A stretch of DNA of 7,817 nucleotides from Firmicutes bacterium ZCTH02-B6 (GTDB taxonomy: Bacteria; Bacillota; Limnochordia; Limnochordales; ZCTH02-B6): contig LZRQ01000163.1 of assembly GCA_002159155.1 (NCBI GenBank), positions 1-7,817 of the forward strand, given 5' to 3'. Under the pieces are notes generated by a model, which searched no databases, was not told the DNA's origin, and was given only the letters and a program-made list of their open reading frames with translations. How positions within the stretch are numbered: position 1 is the first letter of the stretch; each line of letters begins with the position of its first letter. This document shows, piece by piece, positions 1 to 6,798 of this stretch. A program made the position numbers and the translations under genes.

Positions 1-1
1 G

Positions 2-220
2 AACTGCATCGCGCCTGGACCCGCCGATACCCCCATGCTCCCCGGATTTATGGCGGACCCGGGCTCGGAGGCGGGACGGAAGGCCTTCGTCGACTCGGTT
101 CCGTTGGGCCGGTTGATCCGGACAGAAGAGGTCGCGGCGGCTGCGGCGTTTCTGGCTTCAGACGAGGCTGCCGCCGTCATCGGAGCGGTGATCAACGTGG
201 ACGGCGGTCGCCATGTCTGA
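2..220 (+). CDS. Short-chain dehydrogenase/reductase, C-terminal fragment (5' end outside window)
   Basis: The last 72 residues of an SDR-family NAD(P)-dependent oxidoreductase, in the frame that enters from the left edge. The fragment opens with NCIAPGPADTPML, the conserved SDR segment after the catalytic Tyr-Lys that contacts the nicotinamide. It continues through PLGRLIRTEEVAAAAAFLAS and ends with GAVINVDGGRHV, the usual C-terminal strand of classical SDRs of about 250 residues. The Rossmann glycine motif and the catalytic Ser-Tyr-Lys lie upstream and cannot be checked. Such enzymes typically interconvert a hydroxyl and a carbonyl group. Beside an aldehyde dehydrogenase, the likely job is oxidation of an alcohol intermediate, but this is inferred from context. 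Its stop codon overlaps the start of the aldehyde dehydrogenase by eight bases, which suggests translational coupling. The family is secure; the substrate is unknown. Confidence 0.93.
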   Translation, partial: NCIAPGPADTPMLPGFMADPGSEAGRKAFVDSVPLGRLIRTEEVAAAAAFLASDEAAAVIGAVINVDGGRHV

Positions 221-1718
221 GTGGGTCATGGAACGTACTACTGATGATGACATCCACGGCGTGCCCGCGGCGCGGCTGCCCAAGTGGGTTCCCCTCATCA
301 TCGATGGGCGTGAGATGCCCGCGGCGTCGGGTGAAACGTTCCCGACGGTCAATCCGGCCAATGGCCGGGTGCTCGCGCCGGTAGCCCGGGCGCAGGCAGT
401 GGATGTCGATCGGGCGGTGGAGGCTGCCCGCCGGGCGTACGAATCGGTCTGGAGTCGCGTGTCCCCGGCGGAGCGAGGCCGGATTCTGGCGCGCATAGCG
501 GACGCGATTACCGCCAAGTCCGAGGAGCTGGCCGTTCTTGAAACGCTGGACACGGGCAAGCCCATCTCGCAGGCCCGCGTCGACGTGCGGGTTGCGGCCC
601 GGTACTTCGAGTATTACGCGGGTGCGGCCGACAAGGCCTTCGGTCACACGATTCCGCTGGACAACGACCACCTGGTATATACACTGCGCGAGCCTTGGGG
701 CGTATGCGGCATCATCATCCCCTGGAACTACCCCTTGCAGATGGTCGGGCGGTGCGTGGGTGCGGCGCTGGCCGCGGGCAACGCGGTGGTGCTCAAACCC
801 GCCGAACAAGCGCCGCTCACCGCTGTCGAGGTGGCCCGCATTGCCCTTGAGTGCGGCTTGCCGCCTGGGGTTCTCAACGTGGTCCCGGGTTTCGGACCCG
901 AGGCGGGGGCCCATCTGGCTGGCCATCCCGGTATCGATCACTTGAGCTTCACCGGCTCGGTCGCTACCGGCACCTTCGTAATGCAAGCTGCAGCCCGGCG
1001 GATAACGCCCGTCACCCTGGAACTAGGGGGCAAGTCGCCGCAGATCGTCTTCGCCGATGCGGACCTGGAGCAGGCTCTGGCCACGACCGTCCGGGCCATT
1101 CTTCAGAACGCGGGCCAAACGTGTTCCGCGGGCTCGCGCCTTTTGGTGCAGCGCTCGGTGCACGATGAGGCGGTGTTGTATATCCGGGACGCCTTTGCCC
1201 GGGTCCGTATCGGGCCAGGCCTGGAGGATCCGGATCTGGGTCCATTGGTCACCGAGGAGCAGCGCACCCGGGTCGTCCGGTACGTGGAGGGGGCACGGCA
1301 AGCAGGCGCCACCCTCGTCTGCGGTGGCACGATCCCTGACGACCCGACGCTCGCCCGCGGGTATTTCTTCGCGCCGACCCTGTTCACCGGCGTGGCGCCG
1401 GGCATGGCCGTCGCCTGCGAGGAAGTCTTTGGGCCTGTACTGGTCGTGCTGCCCTTCGACGATGAGGAAGAGGCGGTCGAGTTGGCCAACGGCACGGATT
1501 ACGGCCTGGTCGCCGGCGTCTGGACCAAGGACGCGGGCCGGGCCCACCGTTTGGCGCGGCGCCTCTTGGCTGGACAGGTGTTCATCAATGCCTATGGTGC
1601 GGGAGGAGGGGTGGAGCTACCCTTTGGCGGCTACAAACGCAGCGGTTTTGGGCGTGAAAAGGGGATGGAGGGCTTGCTCTCCTACACGCAGTTGAAGACG
1701 GTCACGTTGCGAATGTGA
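213..1718 (+). CDS. NAD-dependent aldehyde dehydrogenase
   Basis: A 501-residue, full-length member of the ALDH superfamily (usual length about 490), predicted cytosolic, oxidising an aldehyde to the carboxylate. Visible landmarks in order are PWNYP with the oxyanion Asn172, VLKPAE with Lys195 and Glu198, FTGSVATG in the Rossmann domain, ELGGKS with general-base Glu270, NAGQTCSAG with the nucleophile Cys304, EEVFGPV with Glu404, and LPFGGYKRSG near the C terminus. All catalytic residues are present. Glu198 sits where NAD-preferring ALDHs bind the adenosine ribose, so NAD+ is the likely cofactor. The start at 213 overlaps the SDR stop (ATGTCTGA). No strong ribosome binding site precedes it, so coupled translation is plausible. 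An ATG at 228 would give a protein five residues shorter and cannot be excluded. The aldehyde is unknown; betaine-aldehyde-type names often given to such proteins are not supported here. The dctP gene begins 22 bases after its stop. Confidence 0.96.
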   Translation: MSEWVMERTTDDDIHGVPAARLPKWVPLIIDGREMPAASGETFPTVNPANGRVLAPVARAQAVDVDRAVEAARRAYESVWSRVSPAERGRILARIADAITAKSEELAVLETLDTGKPISQARVDVRVAARYFEYYAGAADKAFGHTIPLDNDHLVYTLREPWGVCGIIIPWNYPLQMVGRCVGAALAAGNAVVLKPAEQAPLTAVEVARIALECGLPPGVLNVVPGFGPEAGAHLAGHPGIDHLSFTGSVATGTFVMQAAARRITPVTLELGGKSPQIVFADADLEQALATTVRAILQNAGQTCSAGSRLLVQRSVHDEAVLYIRDAFARVRIGPGLEDPDLGPLVTEEQRTRVVRYVEGARQAGATLVCGGTIPDDPTLARGYFFAPTLFTGVAPGMAVACEEVFGPVLVVLPFDDEEEAVELANGTDYGLVAGVWTKDAGRAHRLARRLLAGQVFINAYGAGGGVELPFGGYKRSGFGREKGMEGLLSYTQLKTVTLRM

Positions 1719-1740
1719 CGAGCGAGGGAGGAGTCACAGC

Positions 1741-2739
1741 ATGTATCGCAGTTGGACCGCGTTGCTGGCAGTTTGCCTGGTCGGGGCACTGGTCCTGACT
1801 GGGGTTGGGACCGTTTCCGCCCAGACCTATAACCTGCGGGTCAGCCATGTCGTGGCCCAGGAGCACCCGTATCACTATGGCGCGCTGGAGTTTGAGCGCC
1901 TCATCGAGGAGCGCACCAACGGGCGCATCCAGGTGACGGTGTTTTCCGACGGCCAACTGGGCGCGGGCGAGCGGGAGCAGGTGGAGTCGCTGCAGCTGGG
2001 CGCCATCGACATCGTGATCACCGGCACGGCGGTGCTGGCCAACTGGGTGCCCCGCATGGCCGTCATGGATCTGCCTTTCATTTTCCGCGACTACGATCAT
2101 GTGGACGCTGTGATGGACGGGCCGGTGGGCGACCTCATCCTGCAGATGATCGAAGCGGCCCGCGTGAACATCAAGCCCCTCGCCTTGTGGGAGCAAGGTT
2201 TCCGCTATGTGACCAACAGCCGGCGGCCCATCCACACGCCTGAGGATGTCCGGGGGCTCAAGATCCGCGTCCAGGAGAACCCGATCCATGTGGCTTCCTT
2301 CCAGGCCTTGGGTGCCAGCGCCACACCCATGTCGTGGGGCGAAGTGTACACCGCCTTGCAGCAGGGCGTTATTGACGGCCAGGAAAACCCAATTCCGGTG
2401 CTCCTCAGCCACCGGATCTACGAAGTCAACCGGCACCTGGCCATGACCGGCCACTTCTATGCCCCGGCCATCATCATCATGAACGAGGCCCGGTTCCGCT
2501 CCATGCCGCCTGACCTGCAGCAGGCGCTTATCGATGTCGCACGGGAGGTCTCCCGGTACCAGCGGGATGTGGCCCGGCGCATGGAGCGGGAGCAAGTCGC
2601 GGAGCTCGAGCGCCTCGGCATGCAGGTGACCTATCCTGACAAGGCGGCATTCCAGGAAGCGATGGCTCCCGTTTACCGCCAGTTCGAGGCGCAGTTGGGT
2701 GCTGACTTGATCCAAGCCGTCCTCAACGCTGGGCGGTAA
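1741..2739 (+). CDS. dctP: TRAP transporter substrate-binding protein, DctP family
   Basis: A 332-residue extracytoplasmic solute receptor of a TRAP transporter. It captures an organic solute, usually a carboxylate, and delivers it to the DctQM membrane complex. Residues 1-27 form a Sec signal peptide: a short charged start, a hydrophobic core (LLAVCLVGALVLTGVG), and a VSA site before Gln28. No lipobox cysteine is seen, so anchoring in a Gram-positive cell would be unusual. Family landmarks are SDGQLGAGERE (69-79), LPFIFRDYDH (111-120), RGLKIRVQENP (171-181) and WGEVYTALQQGVIDGQENP (199-217). Arg176 is the position that clamps the ligand carboxylate in characterised members. A strong GGAGG at 1727-1731, nine bases before the ATG, supports the start. 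It lies 22 bases after the ALDH gene. A GC-rich hairpin follows in the 93-base gap to dctQ. The solute cannot be read from sequence. The symbol names the family, not a proven C4-dicarboxylate role. Confidence 0.96.
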   Translation: MYRSWTALLAVCLVGALVLTGVGTVSAQTYNLRVSHVVAQEHPYHYGALEFERLIEERTNGRIQVTVFSDGQLGAGEREQVESLQLGAIDIVITGTAVLANWVPRMAVMDLPFIFRDYDHVDAVMDGPVGDLILQMIEAARVNIKPLALWEQGFRYVTNSRRPIHTPEDVRGLKIRVQENPIHVASFQALGASATPMSWGEVYTALQQGVIDGQENPIPVLLSHRIYEVNRHLAMTGHFYAPAIIIMNEARFRSMPPDLQQALIDVAREVSRYQRDVARRMEREQVAELERLGMQVTYPDKAAFQEAMAPVYRQFEAQLGADLIQAVLNAGR

Positions 2740-2755
2740 GCTGCGGCAACAGGCT

Positions 2756-2791
2756 CGGCGGCCGCCGGCCTCCCCGGCCCGGCGGCCGCCG
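2756..2791 (+). repeat. GC-rich perfect inverted repeat (stem-loop) between dctP and dctQ
   Basis: The arm CGGCGGCCGCCGG at 2756-2768 is perfectly complementary to 2779-2791, giving a 13-bp all-G/C stem with a 10-base loop. Each arm is itself nearly a perfect palindrome, so two separate small hairpins are an alternative fold. No T-tract follows, so it is not a standard intrinsic terminator. It sits 17 bases after the dctP stop and 29 bases before the ribosome binding site of dctQ. Hairpins placed after binding-protein genes in transporter operons are known to protect the upstream mRNA or attenuate downstream expression. That role here is inferred. Confidence 0.72.
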
Positions 2792-2832
2792 GAGGCTGGT
2801 CTGCGCACGGGAAGACGGTTGGAGGGAAAGCG

Positions 2833-3387
2833 GTGACATTGCTGCGCTGGATGACGCGATTGAGTGACGCGCTAGACCAGTTGGCCCGGTGGGTTTGTGC
2901 CGTCTTTGTGGCCGTCATGAGCGTGCTCCTCATCGCGCAGGTCTTTTTCCGCTACGTGTTGCAACATTCGCTGCCGTGGTCGGAGGAAGCGGCCCGTTAC
3001 CTGTTCGTGTGGTCCTCCATTCTGGGAGCGTCCATCGCGCTGCGCCTTCATTTCCATCCCGGGCTGACGTTGCTCGTGGACCGGCTGCCTTCCCGGGCTC
3101 GCGTAGCGGTAAACGTGCTGGCGCATGGGCTGGTCCTAGTGCTCTTGCTGGTGGTGGCCCGGGAGGGGTTCCAGATCGCGCAGATGAACGCCTGGCAGCG
3201 CTCGCCGGCTATGCGCATTTCCATGACGTACCCCTACGCGGCGGTGTGGGTGGGGGCGCTGGTGATGGCCGTCCATGTGGTGCGTTTCCTCGTCGGTGAC
3301 CTGCTGGTTCTGTTCGGCAAAAGCGGGCAGGCGGGCGTCGACGGCGCCGCAGCGACGCCGGTGGTAGAGGAGCGGTACAGTTCATGA
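2833..3387 (+). CDS. dctQ: TRAP transporter small permease subunit, DctQ family
   Basis: A 184-residue membrane protein, the small four-helix subunit that partners DctM and helps dock the loaded binding protein. Predicted membrane segments lie near residues 18-38, 56-73, 91-110 and 133-155. Characteristic DctQ signatures are QVFFRYVL (36-43) followed by PWSEEAARYLFVW (48-60), which connect helices 1 and 2. The start is GTG at 2833, chosen because GGAGG at 2821-2825 lies seven bases upstream and the protein begins just before the first helix, as in the family. The C-terminal tail from about residue 162 is short, polar and probably cytoplasmic. The stop overlaps the dctM start by four bases (ATGA), so the two membrane subunits are probably made in equal amounts by coupled translation. 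The family call is firm although DctQ sequences are poorly conserved, because dctP and dctM flank it. Confidence 0.94.
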   Translation: MTLLRWMTRLSDALDQLARWVCAVFVAVMSVLLIAQVFFRYVLQHSLPWSEEAARYLFVWSSILGASIALRLHFHPGLTLLVDRLPSRARVAVNVLAHGLVLVLLLVVAREGFQIAQMNAWQRSPAMRISMTYPYAAVWVGALVMAVHVVRFLVGDLLVLFGKSGQAGVDGAAATPVVEERYSS

Positions 3388-4658
3388 CGTGGATGCTCGT
3401 CGGCGCCTTTTTCGTCCTGCTCGTTCTTGGCGTGCCGATCCCCTTCGTCCTCGGTTTGACGGCGCTGCTTTTCTTTGTCCTAGACGGGTTCTTGCCGGTG
3501 GCACTCATCCCGCAGCGCCTCTTTACGTCCACCGACTCGTTTCCTATGATGGCCGTGCCCTTGTTCATGTTGGTCGGGGCCCTCATGAACGCCGGCGGTA
3601 TCAGTCATCGTCTTATCCGGTTTTCCAGGGCGCTGGTGGGCCATATCACCGGGGGACTGGCCCACGTTAACATCTTGGCCAGCGTGTTCTTCGCGGGCAT
3701 CAGCGGTTCCGCTGCTGCCGACGCTTCGGCCCTGGGTTCCATCCTCATCCCGGCCATGGTGCGGGCCGGTTACACCTCCCAGTTCAGCGCTGCCGTGACG
3801 GCCAGTTCGTCGCTGATCGGCCCCATCATCCCGCCCAGCATCCCGATGATTCTTTACGGCGTCATCGCGGGCACGTCCATTTCCGCGCTGTTTGTGGCCG
3901 GCATCATACCGGGTCTTTTGATGGCGTTGACCCAAATGATCGTGGCCTGGTGGATCTGCCGGAAGGAAGGCATCGGTGCCGAGACCCAGTTTACCTGGAA
4001 GGAACTGGTGGACAGCTTCAAAGAAGCCAGTTTCGGGCTGCTGTTACCGCTCATCCTCTTGGGTGGTATCCTGGGCGGCGTCTTTACTCCGACGGAAGCC
4101 GCGGCCGTCGGGGTGCTCGTGGCCTTTATAGTCGGAAAGTACATCTACAAGGAGTTTACCTGGCGCGACGTGCCCCAGGCGCTCATCAGCGCCGCCACTT
4201 CCACCGGTGTCGTGATGCTGGTCATCGGCTTCAGCCAAGGGCTGGCCTTCGTGTTGGCCAGTCAGCAAGTGCCCCAACTGGTGGCGGCGTCGATGCTGTC
4301 TTTGACGGATCAGGGCTGGCTGTTGACCCTCTTGCTTCTTGTCCTGTTGCTTTTGATCGGCACGTTCCTCGAACCGGCCGCCGCCCTGATCATCTTGACG
4401 CCGGTGCTGCTGCCTTTGGCCCGGCAGCTGGGCATGGACGTGATCCAGTTTGGCGTCGTCATGGTGCTAGGTCTCACCATAGGCCTGGTGACACCGCCTG
4501 TAGGCACATGCCTGTTCATCGTTACAGCCATCAGCCGCAAGCGGCTGGAGGAGGTGGCGCGCCAGCTCTTGCCTTTGCTCGCGGCCTGCGTCATCGTTCT
4601 GCTGATCGTGGCCTACGTGCCTGCGGTCACCTTGTGGCTGCCCAGTTTGTTCCGATGA
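3384..4658 (+). CDS. dctM: TRAP transporter large permease subunit, DctM family
   Basis: A 424-residue polytopic membrane protein of typical DctM length, hydrophobic throughout, with roughly twelve membrane segments. It forms the transport pathway; characterised TRAP systems are elevator-type secondary carriers driven by a sodium gradient. Family signatures in order are PLFMLVGALMN (59-69), FFAGISGSAAADASALGS (102-119), SSLIGPIIPPSIPMILYG (142-159), GGVFTPTEAAAVGV (231-244), a second-half Glu330-Pro331, and TPPVGTCLF (370-378). The paired proline-rich re-entrant motifs in the two halves match the inverted-repeat architecture of the family. The ATG overlaps the dctQ stop by four bases, and GAGGAG at 3367-3372 is a usable ribosome binding site. 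No frameshift or missing motif is seen. The ligase gene starts 57 bases downstream, so shared transcription is likely. The symbol denotes the family only; the transported solute is not known. Confidence 0.97.
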   Translation: MTWMLVGAFFVLLVLGVPIPFVLGLTALLFFVLDGFLPVALIPQRLFTSTDSFPMMAVPLFMLVGALMNAGGISHRLIRFSRALVGHITGGLAHVNILASVFFAGISGSAAADASALGSILIPAMVRAGYTSQFSAAVTASSSLIGPIIPPSIPMILYGVIAGTSISALFVAGIIPGLLMALTQMIVAWWICRKEGIGAETQFTWKELVDSFKEASFGLLLPLILLGGILGGVFTPTEAAAVGVLVAFIVGKYIYKEFTWRDVPQALISAATSTGVVMLVIGFSQGLAFVLASQQVPQLVAASMLSLTDQGWLLTLLLLVLLLLIGTFLEPAAALIILTPVLLPLARQLGMDVIQFGVVMVLGLTIGLVTPPVGTCLFIVTAISRKRLEEVARQLLPLLAACVIVLLIVAYVPAVTLWLPSLFR

Positions 4659-4701
4659 AACCACGATCCGCTGCCGCCGGTGGCCGCCCGGCGCGCGGTG
4701 G

Positions 4702-4706
4702 GGAGG
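4702..4706 (+). promoter_or_regulatory. Ribosome binding site fixing the start of the acyl-CoA ligase
   Basis: GGAGG within GGGAGGAGGA lies nine bases before the ATG at 4716. An in-frame GTG at 4680 would add twelve arginine-rich residues but would place this strong site inside the coding region and has no comparable site of its own. This decides the start in favour of 4716. Confidence 0.85.
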
Positions 4707-4715
4707 AGGATCCCG

Positions 4716-6644
4716 ATGGCGCTACAGTTTGAGCATACCGACCGGTTTCTCAAGGAAACGCGGCTGTACGAGCCCGACGACTCAACGGTCTCCCGGGCCA
4801 ACATCACTGCGTACATGCGCAGCAAAGGTTTCTCGACGTGGGACGAGCTCTACCGCTGGTCGGTGGCCAACCCGGAAGAGTTTTGGAGCGAGATGGCCCG
4901 AGAGCTTGAGTGGATGAAACCTTGGAAGACGGTGCGCCGCTGGGAACCGCCTTACGTGCAGTGGTTTGTGGGGGCCCAGTGCAACATCGTGCACAACGCG
5001 CTGGACCGGCACATGCGTACGCCGGTGCGCAACAAGGTGGCTTTCTACTGGGAAGGCGAGGACGGTGCACGGCGCACTTTGTCCTACGCGGACTTGTACC
5101 AGGAGGTCAACCGGGCGGCCAGCGCCCTGAGCAAACTGGGCATCACAAAGGGCGACCGGGTCATCATTTACCTGCCTCGGATTCCGGAACAGATCATTTC
5201 AATGCTGGCCGTAGCCCGGTTGGGGGCGGTGCACTCGGTGGTGTACTCGGCCTTCAGCGCGCCGGCGTTGCGGGACCGGATCAACGATGCGCAGGCTAAG
5301 GCGGTCATCGCATGCGACGGCTATTACTACCAGGGCAAGCTGGTCGAGCGCAAGAGCGTGGTGGACGAGGCCCTGCGGGACAACGACACCGTGGAGCACG
5401 TGATCGTGGTGCGCCGCACCGGCACCGATATCCCGTGGCAGGCGGGCCGCGACGTGGATTGGGCTGAACTGGTGGCGTCCGGAGCCGACCGGCACCCGGT
5501 GGAGCCCGTGGACAGCGAGCACCCGCTATTCATTCTTTACACCTCCGGGACAACCGGTAAGCCCAAGGGTGTCGTCCACACCCACGGCGGCTACATGGTC
5601 GGGGTATACACCACGGCCCGTTTCGTGTTTGACGTGCAGCCCGACGACATTTTCTGGTGTACCGCCGATCCCGGGTGGGTGACGGGCCACAGCTACATCG
5701 TGTACGGTCCGCTCATCAACGGCGTCACCAGCGTTTTTTACGAGGGCGCCCCCACCTACCCGGATCCCGGGCGTTTTTGGTCCATCGTGCAGCGCTACGG
5801 CGTCACCATCTTTTACACGGCGCCGACCGCCATTCGGGGGCTCATGCGCCACGGCGACCAGTGGCCCGCCCAGTATGACCTGTCGAGCCTGCGGCTGCTC
5901 GGCAGCGTGGGCGAGCCGATCAACCCCGAGGCGTGGGTGTGGTACCGGGAGAAGATCGGGCGCGGGCAGGTGCCCATCATGGACACGTGGTGGCAGACGG
6001 AGACAGGCAGCATCCTGATCACGCCGACTCCTATCACGCCGTTGAAACCGGGTTCGGCCACCCGGCCGTTTTTGGGGATCGAAGCGGATGTGGTGGACCG
6101 TAGCGGCCAACCGGTGGACGCCAACCGCGGCGGGTATCTGGTCATCAAGCAACCGTGGCCGTCCATGATGCGTACCATTTTCAACGATCCCAAGCGCTAT
6201 GAAGTCTACTGGAACACGATCCCGGGCATGTACTTCGCCGGCGACGCTGCCCACAAGGATGAGGACGGGTACTTCTGGATCCAAGGCCGCGTTGACGACG
6301 TCATCAGCGTCTCGGGGTATCGTCTGGGCAGCATGGAAATCGAAAGTGCCCTGGTGGGCCATCCGGCAGTGGCCGAGGCCGCCGTCATCGGCAAGCCGCA
6401 CCCGGTCAAAGGCGAGTCGATCAAGGCATTCGTCATTCTCAGAAAGGGCTATGACGCGGGCGAAGCCCTGGTTAGCGAACTCAAGCAGTTCATCCGCCAA
6501 AATATCGGGCCGATCGCGGTGCCCGACGACATCCAGGTCGTGGACAGCCTACCTAAGACTCGGAGCGGCAAGATCATGCGCCGGCTCTTGAAGGCCCAGG
6601 AACTGGGCTTACCCATCGGCGACGTGTCCACGCTGGAGGAGTAG
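4716..6644 (+). CDS. acs: Acetyl-CoA synthetase-like short-chain acyl-CoA ligase (AMP-forming)
   Basis: A 642-residue member of the adenylate-forming ANL superfamily, close to the usual 650 for acetyl-CoA synthetase. It activates a short carboxylate with ATP to an acyl-adenylate and transfers it to CoA. Landmarks are YTSGTTGKPKG (275-285, ATP phosphate loop), WVTGHSY (321-327), GSVGEP (396-401), TWWQTETG (424-431), hinge Asp527, and RSGKIMRR with Lys619, the acetylation-controlled catalytic lysine. Residues lining the acetate pocket of Salmonella Acs (Val310, Thr311, Val386, Trp414) correspond to Val322, Thr323, Val398 and Trp426 here, so acetate or a similarly small acid is favoured. Unusual points are Ser178-Ala179 where a Gly-Gly pair is common, and ISVSGYRLG (530-538) where INVSGHRLG is common. 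The start at 4716 is set by the upstream GGAGG. It is the last gene before the terminator. Propionyl-CoA or another short acyl-CoA synthetase remains possible. Confidence 0.92.
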   Translation: MALQFEHTDRFLKETRLYEPDDSTVSRANITAYMRSKGFSTWDELYRWSVANPEEFWSEMARELEWMKPWKTVRRWEPPYVQWFVGAQCNIVHNALDRHMRTPVRNKVAFYWEGEDGARRTLSYADLYQEVNRAASALSKLGITKGDRVIIYLPRIPEQIISMLAVARLGAVHSVVYSAFSAPALRDRINDAQAKAVIACDGYYYQGKLVERKSVVDEALRDNDTVEHVIVVRRTGTDIPWQAGRDVDWAELVASGADRHPVEPVDSEHPLFILYTSGTTGKPKGVVHTHGGYMVGVYTTARFVFDVQPDDIFWCTADPGWVTGHSYIVYGPLINGVTSVFYEGAPTYPDPGRFWSIVQRYGVTIFYTAPTAIRGLMRHGDQWPAQYDLSSLRLLGSVGEPINPEAWVWYREKIGRGQVPIMDTWWQTETGSILITPTPITPLKPGSATRPFLGIEADVVDRSGQPVDANRGGYLVIKQPWPSMMRTIFNDPKRYEVYWNTIPGMYFAGDAAHKDEDGYFWIQGRVDDVISVSGYRLGSMEIESALVGHPAVAEAAVIGKPHPVKGESIKAFVILRKGYDAGEALVSELKQFIRQNIGPIAVPDDIQVVDSLPKTRSGKIMRRLLKAQELGLPIGDVSTLEE

Positions 6645-6701
6645 CGGCCGATGGCAAGCGGCCGACTGGGATAGCCTAGTAGAAGGCCGTACAAGCCGCA
6701 G

Positions 6702-6729
6702 GGAAAAGGGACAAACGTCCCTTTTTCTT
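6702..6729 (+). terminator. Intrinsic (Rho-independent) terminator after the transport/ligase operon
   Basis: AAAAGGGAC at 6704-6712 pairs perfectly with GTCCCTTTT at 6717-6725 across an AAAC loop. A G-T and a G-C pair can extend the stem outward to 6702 and 6727. The T-rich stretch 6722-6733 serves as the tract. The A-run on the 5' side makes it roughly symmetrical, so it could act in both directions. It lies about 60 bases after the ligase stop and 70 bases before hemE, marking the end of the operon. Confidence 0.82.
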
Positions 6730-6785
6730 GTTTCAGGGCAACGGTATGGTGATCGCAGACCTAGGACCCGAGCACCCTCTTGGAC

Positions 6786-6790
6786 AGGAG
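6786..6790 (+). promoter_or_regulatory. Ribosome binding site fixing the hemE start
   Basis: AGGAG lies eight bases before the ATG at 6799 but only two bases before another in-frame ATG at 6793. The spacing favours 6799, although the two starts differ by just two residues. Confidence 0.7.
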
Positions 6791-6798
6791 TTATGCCC

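Larger units (their letters stand above)
6645..6798. other. Intergenic region separating the catabolic operon from hemE
   Basis: This 154-base gap holds the terminator and, in its last part, the hemE ribosome binding site. A promoter for hemE is expected between about 6730 and 6785. I could not find a convincing pair of -35 and -10 hexamers: TATGGT at 6745-6750 is a fair -10, but nothing resembling TTGACA stands 16-18 bases upstream of it. No small ORF or RNA gene is supported here. Confidence 0.55.

Noticed and set aside
1702..2808. A 368-codon open frame on the - strand covering all of dctP.
   Set aside because: It mirrors a gene with clear DctP motifs, signal peptide and ribosome binding site. 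Its translation is rich in His, Asp, Gly and Arg with no recognisable domain, as expected for the antisense of a GC-rich gene.
4680..4715. GTG start giving the ligase a twelve-residue N-terminal extension.
   Set aside because: The extension is arginine-rich and unlike the family, and the strong GGAGG at 4702-4706 would lie inside it; the ATG at 4716 fits much better.
4659..4715. GC-rich gap between dctM and the ligase that might fold into a hairpin.
   Set aside because: Only short imperfect complementarity is visible and there is no T-tract, so nothing beyond base composition supports a regulatory element.
5526..6500. A 324-codon open frame on the - strand inside the acyl-CoA ligase gene.
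   Set aside because: It lies wholly opposite conserved ligase motifs and has no family features; it is open because GC-biased codons rarely give antisense stops.
6722..6750. Possible hemE promoter with TATGGT as -10.
   Set aside because: The sequence 17 bases upstream is the terminator T-tract (TTTTTC), which matches the -35 consensus poorly; too weak to call.
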